Source of the DNA: Hydrangea macrophylla
Lineage: Eukaryota > Streptophyta > Magnoliopsida > Cornales > Hydrangeaceae
NCBI GenBank assembly: GCA_033977485.1
Contig: CM066988.1
Span: forward strand, 139,135,359-139,199,358
Direction of reading: 5' to 3'
Length of the DNA: 64,000 bases
The notes under the pieces are model-generated. The model was not told where the DNA came from and ran no database searches. It saw only the letters and a list, made by a program, of their open reading frames with translations. Positions 24,276 to 36,120 of the stretch are shown in pieces. Numbering within the stretch: position 1 is the stretch's first letter; the number at the start of each line of letters is the position of its first letter. A program made the translations under genes and the position numbers.

Positions 24276-24460
24276 TATGGTGTAGTGAATCCATGATTTC
24301 GGATCCATTATAACATAACTAAGAAGAGTCTCAGTGCTTATTACAACATCATGAAACTATACTACACCTTTTAAGCCAAATACAAAGTGCTAGCTATTCG
24401 TAACGTTCATTATTACACGACTTGGAATAGAAAGCAAAGACATATACAAAGGATCCCCAG

Positions 24461-24683
24461 TAGGGGTATAAGAAAAAACCGCGGACCGCAAACCGACCGC
24501 AAACTGACCAAACCGAAAATCGATTGGTCGGTTTTCTAAATACATGTACAAGCTAAAACTGACCGCAAAACCGACCAAATCCCTAAAAAATCGATCGACC
24601 GACCGCTTTACACCCCTATTGGTCGGTTTTTATACACGAAAAAAACAAAAAAAAACCGACCGACCGACCGATTTACACCCCTA
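24461..24683. mobile_element. TAGGGGTA...CACCCCTA element, 8-bp TSD ATCCCCAG
   Basis: It begins TAGGGGTATAAG and ends CCGATTTACACCCCTA, with ATCCCCAG at 24453-24460 and 24684-24691. The interior is degenerate (CGGT/ACCG)n repeat. An internal TTTACACCCCTA at about 24608-24619 suggests two copies fused or nested. It is inserted in family B LTR copy 2. Confidence 0.8.
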
Positions 24684-25406
24684 ATCCCCAGCATTCGTCT
24701 GCCTCACTCCTCACGCTTCTTTTTCCCTTTCTTCCTTTCACCTGCAATGGAATAAATCTACATTGCTCAGCTATATGCTGAGTGCACAATTTCTAACATA
24801 TGTATATATGACAAAACATGCTTTAATCTCAATATCACATAAATAGTCGCTAAGGAGACAAATACGCCTTCATCCGGTAGCGGCAAGTTCAAGCCTTAAA
24901 CCGCGATGTCAATGGCTAGTCAAAGCCTATAACCATTACATCCCCAAGAGCCCTGACAAGTCCAAGCCTTAAACCATGCACAGTAGCCATCGCTACTAAA
25001 ATTCTCAAACATCGAGAAGCTTACTCCGGCATGAATTTGTATAAGTCCCCCCCCCCCTCGACCCACATAGACAACTCATCGTGCTCGCGTAAATTTAGAC
25101 ATACTTTTCACATTTAATCGCGTGCATAATTAACAGGCCTAAGATTAACACATGAATTTCGCCCGGATTACAATTTCGTCGTCGAAATATAAAATATACA
25201 TTTCACCTATATATCATAGGCTAGAAATTCATACCTCGTGCAAACGTCCTATAACTTGGAGGAAACGACTAAAAGCCCGAATAACCGCCAAATCTCCGAT
25301 CCTACGTAAAACTTACAAGTCTATACATGTTTTCCCCAATTTCTTAGATTTAGAAATTTATAAATTCTTAACCAAACGTGGCCTAAAGACTATCAATATG
25401 TAGCCC

Positions 25407-28400
25407 TGTGGACACGCGGGATTCCACCTCTTGCTAGTTTTTGTTTGAAATTTGATTTTGAAAAGAGAGAGAAAATGGTCCGTTGAAAACAGATACAGAG
25501 TCGCCACTTGGTCTTTAAGGAACCAAGAAACCTAATTTTGATTCACCCAAACGGATAAAGGGCACCGGCCCTTCATAACCAAAGACTTGGCTCGGGATTT
25601 TGGTACGAGAGAGGAAGGAGCCTTTGTCGCGACTAAAACACCCTCAACTCGCCCCGTCTTTCGACGGACCTCAATTAGCATCCAAATAATCATCTTATAC
25701 TATGTGTGGTTCGACAATTAATACTATGATAGTATATTACATCACATAAGAAATTTTGAAATGGAAGATCTAAATATAAGATATCATTCATAAGATCTAA
25801 GTCAAATATCATACAATGTAAAGTGAAAGATCACACAAATAAACCTAGAAAAAATCGTCTAATCATGTATCAAGTAATTAGGCTTCCCTAATCTAAAGGG
25901 GACATGAATTGTTCTTGAAGCAAATAATCAAAGAAATCAAGAAAAATGCTTAGCAAGTTATTATGATGCATGTTAATCTTTGAGGAAAGAAGATTTCTCA
26001 ATCCCCGGAACGGATGAGAAATGAAGACTAGATTGAGAGAGAGCATGAACGTGTGATCAAATTCATTCCTTATAATCTCCTTAGATTAGGAGTTGCAAAA
26101 ACCCCAAATCTTTGCACGGATGCAATGTATGTATCTAAAATGTGCCAAGGTTGTAGTGTGCTTTGTGCTCATGAATTCCTAGAATGACTTAGAAGTCTAG
26201 AATGTGTATGAATGAATGAATGAAATCATCATGGGATATGTACAAATGTAGTATGAACTACTTCCTAAGACATGAGCTAATTTGGAGTGCATGTAAGCAT
26301 CAAATCAAAGGATGGGAGTAAAAGTATGTTTGCTGTGAATAGTGGACATAACAGTAACATAATCTTGTAAAAATGGAAAAGAGGGGTTAGGAATGTTTTC
26401 AATGCATGATTTTTTATGGATATCTTCCTTATTGTGTCTAGAACACAACCCAAAAATCCAATCTTTAATAACTGTTACAGATGGAGAGAAATCATATGAA
26501 CAATAGAGGTTACTCAGAAACAGAGTTCGTACTGTCGACTGAAATGTCAAAAAATCTTAGAAAATGAAAACAAAACATCCAGAGGCCCATATTATACAAA
26601 AAGTTCCCTAAGACACTGAAATTCAAAGTAAAAATAAGTTAGGACACCCCTTTTGGAAAAGTTTTCTGTAAAATTAGTTGAAAGTAGACCAAGCTGCGGT
26701 GACAGCAAAAACAGAATATCTGGAGAGAATGTTTGGGTCCAAATGGACCATTTTCAAGTATTTCCAAGTCAAACCAAAAATCATGGGTGTTCTTTAATGA
26801 GTTAGGAAGATTTTACAAGTGGTCTTGCATCCATACATTGAGTATTGAGTTCTAGAGAAATCTTTGAACTCAGATCACTCACTGTTTTGACTCACTGTTT
26901 TGAAAATTTTGGGAAACACTTGAGTTTTCTTTCTTGAAATCAAAATGATAGAGATTGAGAGGGGTTTTGAAAGAGAGGTTTTGAAAGTATATTTTCAACA
27001 TCAAATAGAGATTATAACCTCTTGGAATATCAACATCAAATTCATCATCAAGAATCCCCAATATTATTGGAGAGATTCATTTTTATTTTGAACATAACTT
27101 CAAGGATACCTTGGAGGTATTGAAGTTATAATCATCATCTATCAAACATGTTTTTGAGGTCAAGTGCTACTATCCATAAGGATAAACTCACCTCAAACTT
27201 CATGTCATCATTTAGAGGATGATGAACTAGTAAGTAAATAAAAATGTCAAAAAAGAAATGAGGTTAGGAAGAGATGAACATAATATAAACAAGCAAGTAA
27301 ATAACAATCAATAAATGATAATCAAAGTGATATTGGACTTGTAACTTGGTGTTTCACTCATAGATGTTGACATTTGGACATGGAAGTAACTTCCTAACTC
27401 AAAAATGATTAAAGAAATGGTGGTTGGGTGTATTGATGATGAAATATATAGAAGAATGGTGGAGGAAGACAAGATTCAAACTCACTTTCTATAGAAAAAT
27501 AGTAGGAGGAAGCTCCTTTCTCACTTCTAAATCTATCTCTATCTCTCTTTCTCTCTACAACTTTATCAAGCTTTTCACTTGGCTCCCCTAAAATGAAGAG
27601 CAATGGGGGGTTTATATAGGCTAATTTGAGGGTGATTTTGGAGTTTTAGAAGTACTCCCATTGGTCCCAAACAATTGAAAACATAGAGCTACGTCGTTTT
27701 GATTTCTAATTAATCAAAATGGACCCCCAAAAGAAATTGCAAAAATGGACTGTTCTGGAGGAGAGTGCCACCGCGGCAGTGGCCCAGTGCCGCCGTGGCA
27801 CTGCTCCTCAGATGCCCAAAAAATTACGTTTAAGCCCCCAGAGGTTCCAGTATTCGCGATAAAGGCCCTATTTCGTCCGAAATTCACAGAAAATGCATAC
27901 GAACTCCAAATTGAGATTGTGATATACCGTTGGAAAGGTAATGGAGTTTACTTCACATAAAAAATATTCGGAGATAGGTTACTTTGAAAAGTTTTGCGGT
28001 ATTCGCGATAAAAGTCGATTTGCTCGCCTTTTTTACCTTCGAAAATTCATAATAAACCCGTTTTAAATCTAGAAATTATGTGCGACATATCTTTGGAAAG
28101 CAATTAACCTCTAGTATCTATGAAAAATATTTGAAAAATGATACGGCGCTCCAGTTTTAAAGTCAACTTTTGGTCAGACTGTTCAAACTTGGGATTCCCG
28201 GAAAGTTCTGGAAACCTCTGGGAGCTCCCAAGAGCTGACGTTTTTGTTCGATTTTCTTTTAAAACTCATTTTAATACTTTTCACATGATCTAGAGTGATT
28301 CCGGAAAATTTGGACGATTTTGGTCAACCTTGGTCAAACCTTGGTTAAACCGGTCAACGGGGACTTTCCGAGAACTTCCGGGACTTCCGAGGGTCTCTGG

Positions 28401-28646
28401 GAGCTGACGATTTCATCTGATTTTACTTAAAAACTCATTTTTTTACTTTTCTTATGACATAGCATGTTTTCAGAACTTTTGGACCAAATCTGGAAATTTT
28501 CAGGCTTTCAGGGGCATTTTGGTCATTTTGAGTATTTTGAGAAATAGAACTAACTTCCTGGAGTCCTTTTCAGTCTTTTTCGATCATTGTGAACCATCAA
28601 GCTATGAGTCTTCTAGATCTGTTGCCGAAAAAATGGGGTGTCTACA
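25407..28646. mobile_element. Solo LTR family C, 5-bp TSD AGCCC
   Basis: It starts TGTGGACACGCGGGATTCC and ends AAAATGGGGTGTCTACA, with AGCCC at 25402-25406 and 28647-28651. At 3,240 bp it is long for an LTR. The TGTGGACAC...GTGTCTACA ends resemble long-LTR Ty3/gypsy lineages, but lineage assignment is a guess. No PBS, polypurine tract or second LTR is present. It interrupts LTR B copy 2: the sequence GTAGCCC|CTTACCTTGG is continuous in copy 1 at about 13563. The short open frames inside are not supported as genes. Confidence 0.87.
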
Positions 28647-29594
28647 AGCCCTTACCTTGGGGAGTTCGAATATGCAATTTGGTGAAATTTAGACGGACGA
28701 ATGGTCGCCGTTTGTCGTCTCAAAGCCCGTAGGATCAATCTCCCTTTTCTCTCCCCTCTCTCAAGAAATTATATGAAGTTTTCAAGAAATGACGATTTCA
28801 TCCACCACTATTTATAGACAAACTCTTCGGGAATCACGTTTACTTCCCCGCGAGTTTCTCAAACATCTAGTTAATTCCTAGAACTTCGCACATGTCTATT
28901 TTATTGCTTTACGAGTGAAAACTACTAATTATAAGAGTTTTCGATTAAGTCTCGTTTGGATCCAAAATATACGTCCGAAACTAAATTCCGTGGAATCTCT
29001 ACACAACCTACCTTTTTATATAACGTGTCACTCACGTTCTCACTACAATTCTCAAAAGATATCTAACGATACCAAAATTACCAGAAAGTATACTATATAG
29101 ATATAATTCACTATTCATAAAATACCAGATAAGTCAAATAACATTTAAATCACATAAATGTCATTTACTTGTGCCAATGTAAAATAAACCATCATGTTCC
29201 CGTGTCCTCACTGACACCATACCGTTGATTCACAGTCAACCTCAACCTCATTATCAACTAACATTGATAAATTCTTTCATAAATTCAATTATGCATGATA
29301 AAACATATAATTTTGGAACGGGTGTGACATTGGTCTCTAAAAACTCAGTCGATCGGACTAAGGCAGTCGACCGGACCAGAGGTGCTCATAAAATGAGCTC
29401 TCTGTAATTTGCATTTCCAATCGACCGGACTCTCGACCAGCTGACCGAATTTGCCAGCTTTAAAAATATGAATGTTTTTATCAAAACTATGATTTATATT
29501 TCATAAGACCACATTAATAATTGATATTTAGGGTGGACAATCCTTTGTTATACGTTCCTAATCCACGCGTGGAGGGATGGGGTATGACTGATAT

Positions 29595-30320
29595 GCTCAA
29601 TACACCAGCACTTATGCATTACAGAAGAGTTTTTTTTTTCACCGTTGTACATTTGAGTGTAGAGAAAAATTTGGTCCATATATTTGGCAACTCCCTAATA
29701 TAAATCTTGAATCATGCACCTTTCTAGAGAGAGATCAAGGAATACCTCTTAAACTAGACAGCTATTATGGAGACATGCAACAATGCTAGGCACACATTGT
29801 CAACCACATGCATGGTAACTTTTTGAGATTTAAGTTCTATAAATTCTAAAAATGGAAAGTAGTTTTTATTTTCTTTTTATTAGAGCGATTATTGAAAACT
29901 AAAAATTGCTTTTTGTTTTTTTTTTTTTTTTTCCCGTTTTCTGGCCCCATTTTGTTGTGTTTATAAAAAGAAGAAAAACTTAAACTTTACCAATCACATT
30001 TTTTGTTTTCGATTCAGAAAAATGAAAACAAAAGCAGAAAATTGTTAATCACACAATGTTACCAAACGAGCACTAAATTGTTAGTAACAACACTAAATCC
30101 ACATTATTATGTTTTTTGGTAGATACTAAACCAAAGTAAGTAAACCTAACCACATTGTAGAAGAAATGCCATAAATTGGAATATAACAATCCAAACTTCC
30201 AACTCAATCTTCAAATGGTTGTTCTGTCCAAGGATCCTCGACAGCACTTTGGACAGCACCTCACATGGAATGCTACCCAAAGTGCTACCTATAATGTACT
30301 ACTGAGAATCCTTACCCGGT
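29595..30320. other. AT-rich spacer, no gene
   Basis: No coding or repeat structure is recognised apart from T-runs near 29920. Confidence 0.5.
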
Positions 30321-30328
30321 CTTGTATA

Positions 30329-31319
30329 GGGCTGTACATGGGTCGGGTCGGGTCGGGTCGGCCCGGGTCTTGATGAAACCGGACCCGACCCACCTATCGT
30401 GGTTCTTAAATTTATAGACCCAGAATCGACCCTGAAAGAACATGACCCGATCAGGACCGACCCATTAAATACGGTTCGGTTCGAGTCGGTCTCTCTCTCT
30501 CCCCGTTTATTTCCCCTGCTTGGAAACATACTGTTTATATAAAATAGGTATGATGCTATATATATAGATATATAGAGAGAGAAATATAGAGACTACTTTA
30601 CCTTTTTTATGATCACGAAAATCGCAATCATCAACCATGGTAGAAAAGAAGATAAGTCTAGAGAGAGAGTGTGTGAAATTACCTCTGTAATCTTCAACGC
30701 TATCCCTCTTACACAAGCTGGGTTTCTCCTCATTTTTTGTCCCTTCTCTCTCTTACACTGTGTATACCTATGAGGCTATGATAGGACCTCAAATGGTATA
30801 TGGAGCCCAGAAAGAAGAGAAAAAACTAGAGGGTTTTTCAAGCTCTGTGGAAATGGTCCCTTGGATCTTTTAAAACACTGAAATACTGGTAAAAATTTCT
30901 CAGATTCAGACCTTGTTGAAGCATTGAAGCCAAAAAAAGAGAAGTTACGATCATAAAATTTTCTCAAGTGGAAGGTGTCGATTCAGCTTCTGGGTTTTCA
31001 ATTAAGCCAACCACAGAGAAGTTACGATCGAACTCGTCAAGAATATACAGAGATTGTCAAGAGAGAGAAGAGAAGGTTTGGGTTTTCTTAGGTGATTCAG
31101 AGGTGTAGAGAGAGAGAGGGGAGAGAGAGAGACACACATAAAGGGTTCGGTTGGGTGTGTTTTATATTTCTGTGCATTGGTGAACATTAGACCCGACCCG
31201 AACCAATGTTCTTCTTCTCAGCCAGACCCGAACCGGCATACTCACAGACCCGAACCAACTAGAACCATACGGATCGATTCGGATCGGGTCTACTGGTCTC
31301 AGGTATTATGTGCACCCTT
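30329..31319. mobile_element. Large TAGGG-type element with GGGTCGGGTC repeats
   Basis: The left end GGGCTGTACATGGGTCGGGT and right end ATTATGTGCACCCTT are flanked by CTTGTATA (30321-30328) and ATTGTATA (31320-31327), an 8-bp duplication with one mismatch. Both ends carry degenerate GGGTC/GACCC repeats, like the CGGT repeats of the smaller family members. The middle (about 30510-31180) differs and, on the minus strand, resembles a captured gene 5' region (next entry). Confidence 0.6.
30510..31180 (-). promoter_or_regulatory. Promoter/5'-leader-like segment inside the 30329 element
   Basis: On the minus strand an AATATAAAACACACCC TATA-like motif (about 31160-31175) is followed by a CT-rich stretch (GTGTCTCTCTCTCTCC) and then non-repetitive DNA, the usual look of a plant promoter and leader. 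Frames within it (30776-30967 and 30507-30716, minus) match no family I know. This is a low-confidence inference from composition. Confidence 0.3.
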
Positions 31320-31403
31320 ATTGTATAGGCTAGGCCTGTCATAAAATGATCAACATCGTCTAGACTTAAGCCCAAGCCAAAATTTAGACAAATTAGTTCC
31401 GAG

Positions 31404-31592
31404 TAATGCTACATACACAACCAATTGTACAACCAATTGCACAACACTGCTTAAAAATGTTGGACTTTGTGCTAAAAAATTTGCACACACACTGCACACC
31501 ATTCTGTGTGTACAAGCTTTTCAGCACAAAGTCCAACAATTTTAAGCAGTATTGTGCAATTAGTTATGCATTTAATTGTGTGTGTAGCATTG
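31404..31592. mobile_element. MITE with ends TAATGCTACATACACAA
   Basis: The left arm TAATGCTACATACACAACCA and right arm TTAATTGTGTGTGTAGCATT are complementary. The second inner arms (GTTGGACTTTGTGCTAAAAA and CAGCACAAAGTCCAAC) give a long hairpin. No coding sequence; TSD not resolved. Confidence 0.65.
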
Positions 31593-31744
31593 TTGATTAG
31601 GTCCTCTTCCACCACAAACAATTATGGCATGCAAGTCAACTTGGAACATTATTGTATATCAAAACAGGTGGTTCTTTAGTGACTAATTTATCTAGATGAT
31701 CAATAGAACTTGACACACAGAACAGATCAAGTATTTTGGAAGGG

Positions 31745-31912
31745 TAATATTTAGGACACAATTTTCATATAATTTTCATACAATTTTTTCAAAAGATGTG
31801 TCTATTTCTTTCTTGTGTCACTGTAGGGTTCAGTGACATCACAGGAGAGAGATAGACACATCTTTTAGGAAAGTTGTATAAAAGTTGTATGAAGATTGTG
31901 TCCCAAATATTA
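31745..31912. mobile_element. MITE, TAATATTTRGGACACA family (copy 1)
   Basis: The arms TAATATTTAGGACACAATTT and ATTGTGTCCCAAATATTA pair. Inner arms AAAAGATGTGTCTAT and ATAGACACATCTTTT extend the hairpin. Related copies lie at 32653-32810 and 44365-44522. Confidence 0.7.
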
Positions 31913-32652
31913 CTCATTTTGAAATGAAGAGTAGGACAAGACTGTTGCCTAACAAATTGGAAGTTGGTCCCTAGGCCTTTGTGTCATGGTAATTATAAAT
32001 GGTACGAGAAGAGACAGACATAGAGTGATGGATATTGAATATGGGGACGTCAAAAATATCACGTTCTTGAATATGTTCATCACGCGGCTATGCCGACCTG
32101 AATTTTAATCGTATATATATATATATATATATATATATTGAATATGTGTAAAATATATAAATTTTTGGATTTGAATGGTTACAAACTTACAAGACTTTAG
32201 ATACAGGGATGGCTACAGGGCAAGCTTGAGCTCATTTGACAACGGTGGGCCAGTATCCCAATAACAAATAGATATGTGGACCTTGTAAGACCATCTTCAA
32301 ATGTTACATCAAATCTGATGTAATTACGGGTGTAACAAAAATCACGAAATTAAAATTGACTAACCAAATTGTTCTAGCAGTTGGTTTACTAAAAGAGATA
32401 CATACTTACCTAAAAATAATTGACCGAAATTAAAAAAAAATCCAACAAAACTGAACCTCATTTGTTAATGTTAAAAATAACATAAAACTGACCAAATTAA
32501 TCGATTTACACCCTAGATATAACAACTTGTAATTTGCTACATCAAATTCAGATTTGATCCATTAGTGTGATTCTCTAACTCATACATCAAATTTTGAATT
32601 TTGAATTAGTAATATATTTGGATGTGTCATGAGAGTGAATAAATTAGTACAA

Positions 32653-32810
32653 TAATGTTAGTGTGACAAACACTTACAAATACATTCTATCTCTATTTTA
32701 GATGACACTATAGGGTCTACTGAAATTATCCGGATCGCACAATATCACCTAAAAGAGAGATAGAATATGTTTATAAATATTTATACAAAATGTTTATCAC
32801 CCAAATATTA
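32653..32810. mobile_element. MITE, same family, diverged copy (copy 2)
   Basis: Outer arms TAATGTTAGTGTGACAAACA and TGTTTATCACCCAAATATTA are imperfect. Inner arms CATTCTATCTCTATTTTAG and AAAAGAGAGATAGAATATG pair well. The layout is the same as at 31745. Confidence 0.55.
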
Positions 32811-33047
32811 CCCTTAATTAATACGGAAATAACATTCTATGTATCATAAAAGGAGTCAAATTTGATGCAACGGTTCTTGGAGCACAAAAATCAGAAGTGA
32901 CACATTGAATTTGAGCACAATAAAATCAGAAGTGACACATGCAGTATCTAGGATAACGGACAAAGCCACACATGTGTAATAGCAAAGAATTTTTTTTTTT
33001 TTTTTTCAAAAAGAAAGAAAAAAGTGCAAACATTTAGTTGTTTAACT

Positions 33048-33220
33048 TAAGGTGTACGCGGTCGGTTTCGGTCGATTTTTTATGTATTTTAAAATCGACC
33101 AATAGATATGGTTTTGGTCAATTTTTTGACTGATTTTAACTTATACATGTATTTTATAAACTGATTAATCGGTTTTTTGGTTGGTCGATTTTCAATTTTT
33201 TGGTTTTTTTGTTCACCCCT
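33048..33220. mobile_element. TAAGGTGTA...CACCCCT element with CGGT repeats
   Basis: The left end TAAGGTGTACGCGGTCGGTT and right end TTTTGTTCACCCCT are diverged versions of the TAGGGGTG family. The flanks share only TTTAAC (GTTTAACT / ATTTAACC), a decayed TSD. Confidence 0.5.
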
Positions 33221-33293
33221 AATTTAACCTACTAAACTTAGTTTGGCCCTTACGTGGTTTTTCAAAAGGAGTTTATAAATATTTTTTGACTAA

Positions 33294-33837
33294 AGGTGTG
33301 TTTGATAAAACTGAAAATTAAGTGCTGAAAATAAAGTGCTGGATTTTAATTACTAAAAATTTTAAGTGATTGAATTTGTAATACCAAAAATAATGCTTCA
33401 ACTATTGAAATAAAATGCATTCAGTGATTATTTTCAGTAGAAATTTTTCACTTAAAGTTTTCAGTGATTTTTTGGCTGCTTTTTCAATTAAGTGGTACGT
33501 TATCAAATGCATTGAAAATGAATAAGGGCTGAATCTTTTCATTTTCAACACTTAGGGTGTGTTTGAAAACCCAATTAAGTGGTGAAAATGAAAACTTTCA
33601 GCACTTATTTATTTTCAGTGCGTTTGATAATGTATCACTTAATTGAAAAAGCAGCCAAACACCCACTGAAAACTTTAAGTGAAAAAATTCTACTGAAAAT
33701 AATCACTAAATGCAGTCAATTTCAGCAATTGAAACACTGTTTTTGGTATTGCAAATTCCATCGTTGAAAATTCTCAGTACTTAAAATTCAGCACTTAATT
33801 TTCAGTACTTAATTTTCAGTTTTATCAAACGGCCCCT
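33294..33837. mobile_element. Long-hairpin MITE, ends AAGGTGTGTTTGATAAAACT
   Basis: The left half (GTGTTTGATAAAACTGAAAA onward) is the complement of the right half (ending TTCAGTTTTATCAAACGGCC) over some 250 bp per arm. The whole 0.54-kb unit could fold into one hairpin. The 62-aa frame in it is a hairpin arm, not a gene. TSD not resolved. Confidence 0.7.
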
Positions 33838-34442
33838 TAATTGGGTTATTAAACATATCCTAAGTTGTTTGATAATTTTATACAAGTGACACACTACTCT
33901 TCAAAAAGACATCATGAAACTAAAAAACAACCTTGAACTTTTAAAAGCTTCATTCTAGAGCTTTTAAAAGCTCTCCCAAAAAAAACCCGAAGTTTAGTTT
34001 TTACAAAGCTCATAAATTAGATATCAAATAAATTAACTTAAAATTGTGCTTTCAAAAAAGAAAAAAACACCAAAATAGGGGCAAGCTAAACCTAAGTATC
34101 TAAAATTATGCACTTTTAAATAGCCTCTTTTATCTCGTTAAAATCGAAACACTAAAATTATTTTTTTACTTTACTTTAGTACTCTCGTTATCAAATATCT
34201 TTTATGTCCTTGTTTTAGTGAGATGCCAAAAATGTATTCTAGTATTTGAAAGTGAACATAATGCTAGTCCAAATATATGCATAGGGCACTATTTGAATTT
34301 TTTTTTTTTTGTTCAAACTTAAATAAATAAAATGTATTAAATAATTTTATGATATAGTAATTAAATAATTAGAAAAATGTTGGAAAATCCCGATAAGTAA
34401 CCCTCATAAGTTTAAAACTCCAATTGGTTTGACCATTTTTTT
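33838..34442. other. AT-rich spacer, no gene
   Basis: Homopolymer-rich sequence with no recognisable domain. Confidence 0.5.
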
Positions 34443-34764
34443 AAAAGGACCAAAGGAATCTAATCAGTGCTCACACTGTATAAGTGCATGCACCATAGGA
34501 GATCCCACGTGACTCCCAACATCTCATGCGCTTGCCTCTTTCATTTAACCACTCATACCGTGTGAGTAGCTGTATCATATGATATCCATTTCGAAAATGT
34601 TTTTTTTTTTAAACTTTAAACCACCATAACTTTTTATCTATAACTCGGTTTCTTACAAATTTTATACCGTTGGACCGTGTCGACGAGAGCTACAAAACTA
34701 GTACCATTGTTGATACCTTTTGAGCAAGAGAAAAAAACTCTTATTTTTACCTGTCATATTCCAG

Positions 34765-35705
34765 ACGAACCTAATAGAATTTTCACATATTATTCGTGTA
34801 TGGGTTATTGAATTTTCACGTAATATTCACATATGCCAAGTTGATATGTTGTGAGTAAAAAAAAAAAACCGAATGTTCACTTTGTTCTTAAGGAGAGTTT
34901 TAGTGAAATTTTACAAGAATTTTGCATTTGTTTGAGGTTGAAAACTATGTTTTTTAATTGATATGTGAAATTTGATTTTTTTTTTTTTTTAATATTTTAA
35001 ACGAAATATGCATTATTTAATATGAAAGAGAAAAAAAAAAGTGAAATTTCACTTGGCATATGTGAATATTAAGTGAAATTTCACTGAATTTGTACATGAA
35101 TATTAAGTGAAATTGTACTTAAAATTGACACTTGAGCGACTTTTTAACAAAGTATCAAATTAGACCTTCAACTCTAGAGAGTTACTTCTAGCGACTTTTG
35201 GGATAGTTAGTTAATTTTCACTTGACCTACTAAGTGAAATCTCACTGAACGAGTACATGAATGTTAAGTTTAACTTCAAGTTTTTCAGCAAGAATGCATG
35301 TACAGGTTCAGTGAATTTTCACTTAATATTTATGTATGCCAAATTTATATGTTTTGAGAAAAAAAAAATTAAAAAAAGACGAATTGCAATAAAGCTATTG
35401 CTACCTCATTAAGGCTTAGTTTGACCCCCATTTTGGTGCTTCTCCTTTTTTAAAGCACAATTTCATGTTAATTTATTTGGTAACTAGTTTATGAGCTTTG
35501 CAAAAATTGAACTTTGGGTTTTTTTGGGGAGAGCTTTTAATAATTTTCATGTATTCAGTGAAATTTCACTTAACATTTTATGTATACCAAATGAAATTTC
35601 ACTTAATATTCATGTATGTAAAAACATGAAAAATTTCATGTATTCAGTGAAATTTCACTTAATATTTTATGTATATCAAGTGAAATTTCACTTTTTATTT
35701 ATGTA
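34765..35705. repeat. Dispersed AGTGAAATTTCACT palindromes
   Basis: The 14-bp perfect palindrome AGTGAAATTTCACT, or close variants, usually followed by TAATATTCATGTAT-like sequence, occurs about a dozen times, most clearly at about 35040, 35070, 35560, 35590, 35645 and 35680. The units are irregularly spaced and lie only inside the MULE-like element. Confidence 0.75.
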
Positions 35706-35880
35706 TGTAAAAATATGAAAAAAAAATTTCCTCAAAACATATCAACAATGGTACTAGTTTTGTGGCTCTGGTTGACACGATTCTAACGGTATAAAATTTG
35801 TGAAAAATGGAGTTGTAGGTCAAAAGTTATGGATGTTTAAAGTTTAAAAACATTTTTTGAAATTGAAAATGATACGGTAC

Positions 35881-36084
35881 TGTCACATCCCGATTTTTGG
35901 AAAACCAAATAATCAGCATAGAACTAAATCTAGACTACTATTCGACTGCCCAACTATCGGAGTGAACACCACGAAGCCCATCCTAATAAAACTTTTTAAT
36001 GTAAATAGATGTTCTTAAAAACCTGGTTAAAACATTTGTAATAAATCTCCATTTATGTTTTTAAAACAAAACCACCACATTTTC

Positions 36085-36120
<36 letters not shown>

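Larger units (their letters stand above)
16396..24287 (+). mobile_element. Non-autonomous CACTA (En/Spm) element carrying host gene fragments
   Basis: The perfect inverted termini CACTACACCATATGG and CCATATGGTGTAGTG are flanked by the 3-bp duplication AAT (16393-16395 and 24288-24290), diagnostic of CACTA elements. Dense subterminal repeats based on the palindrome GTAACGGATATATCCGTTAC lie at about 16420-16590 and 23945-24275. No transposase was found. The 7,892-bp element contains plus-strand fragments of HIR, VPS20, beta-galactosidase, anthranilate synthase alpha and ribosomal eL31, several with flanking introns. That makes it a gene-capturing (Pack-type) CACTA. A MULE-type MITE is nested at 18337-18715. 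Mobilisation would require transposase supplied in trans. Confidence 0.93.
15789..29329 (-). mobile_element. Solo LTR family B (copy 2), split by CACTA, LTR C and a small element
   Basis: The start TGTCATGACCCATCCCGC at 15789 follows CTGGT (15784-15788). The end GGAACGGGTGTGACA at 29329 precedes TTGGT (29330-29334), a 5-bp TSD with one C-to-T difference. Subtracting the inserts 16396-24287, 24461-24683 and 25407-28646 with their TSDs leaves about 2.17 kb, matching the 2,154-bp copy at 12090. The surviving pieces align with that copy, for example CTTACCTTGGGGAGTTC on both. No coding sequence belongs to this LTR. Confidence 0.85.
9659..29589 (+). mobile_element. Outer solo LTR (family A), split by nested insertions
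   Basis: The start TGTAACACTTGG at 9659 is preceded by GATAT (9654-9658). The end ATGGGGTATGACT at 29589 is followed by GATAT (29590-29594), so one 5-bp TSD encloses the whole 19.9-kb block. Its own sequence survives as 9659-10193, 15072-15788 and 29330-29589, each alignable to the uninterrupted copy at 58346-60287 (for example CAGTAAGGAGCACA and CTCTCTGTAATTTGCATTTC). About 0.5 kb of the middle is missing, replaced by the relic at 10194-10603. The last base of the LTR is T instead of A, probably decay. The insertions inside are described separately. Confidence 0.85.
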
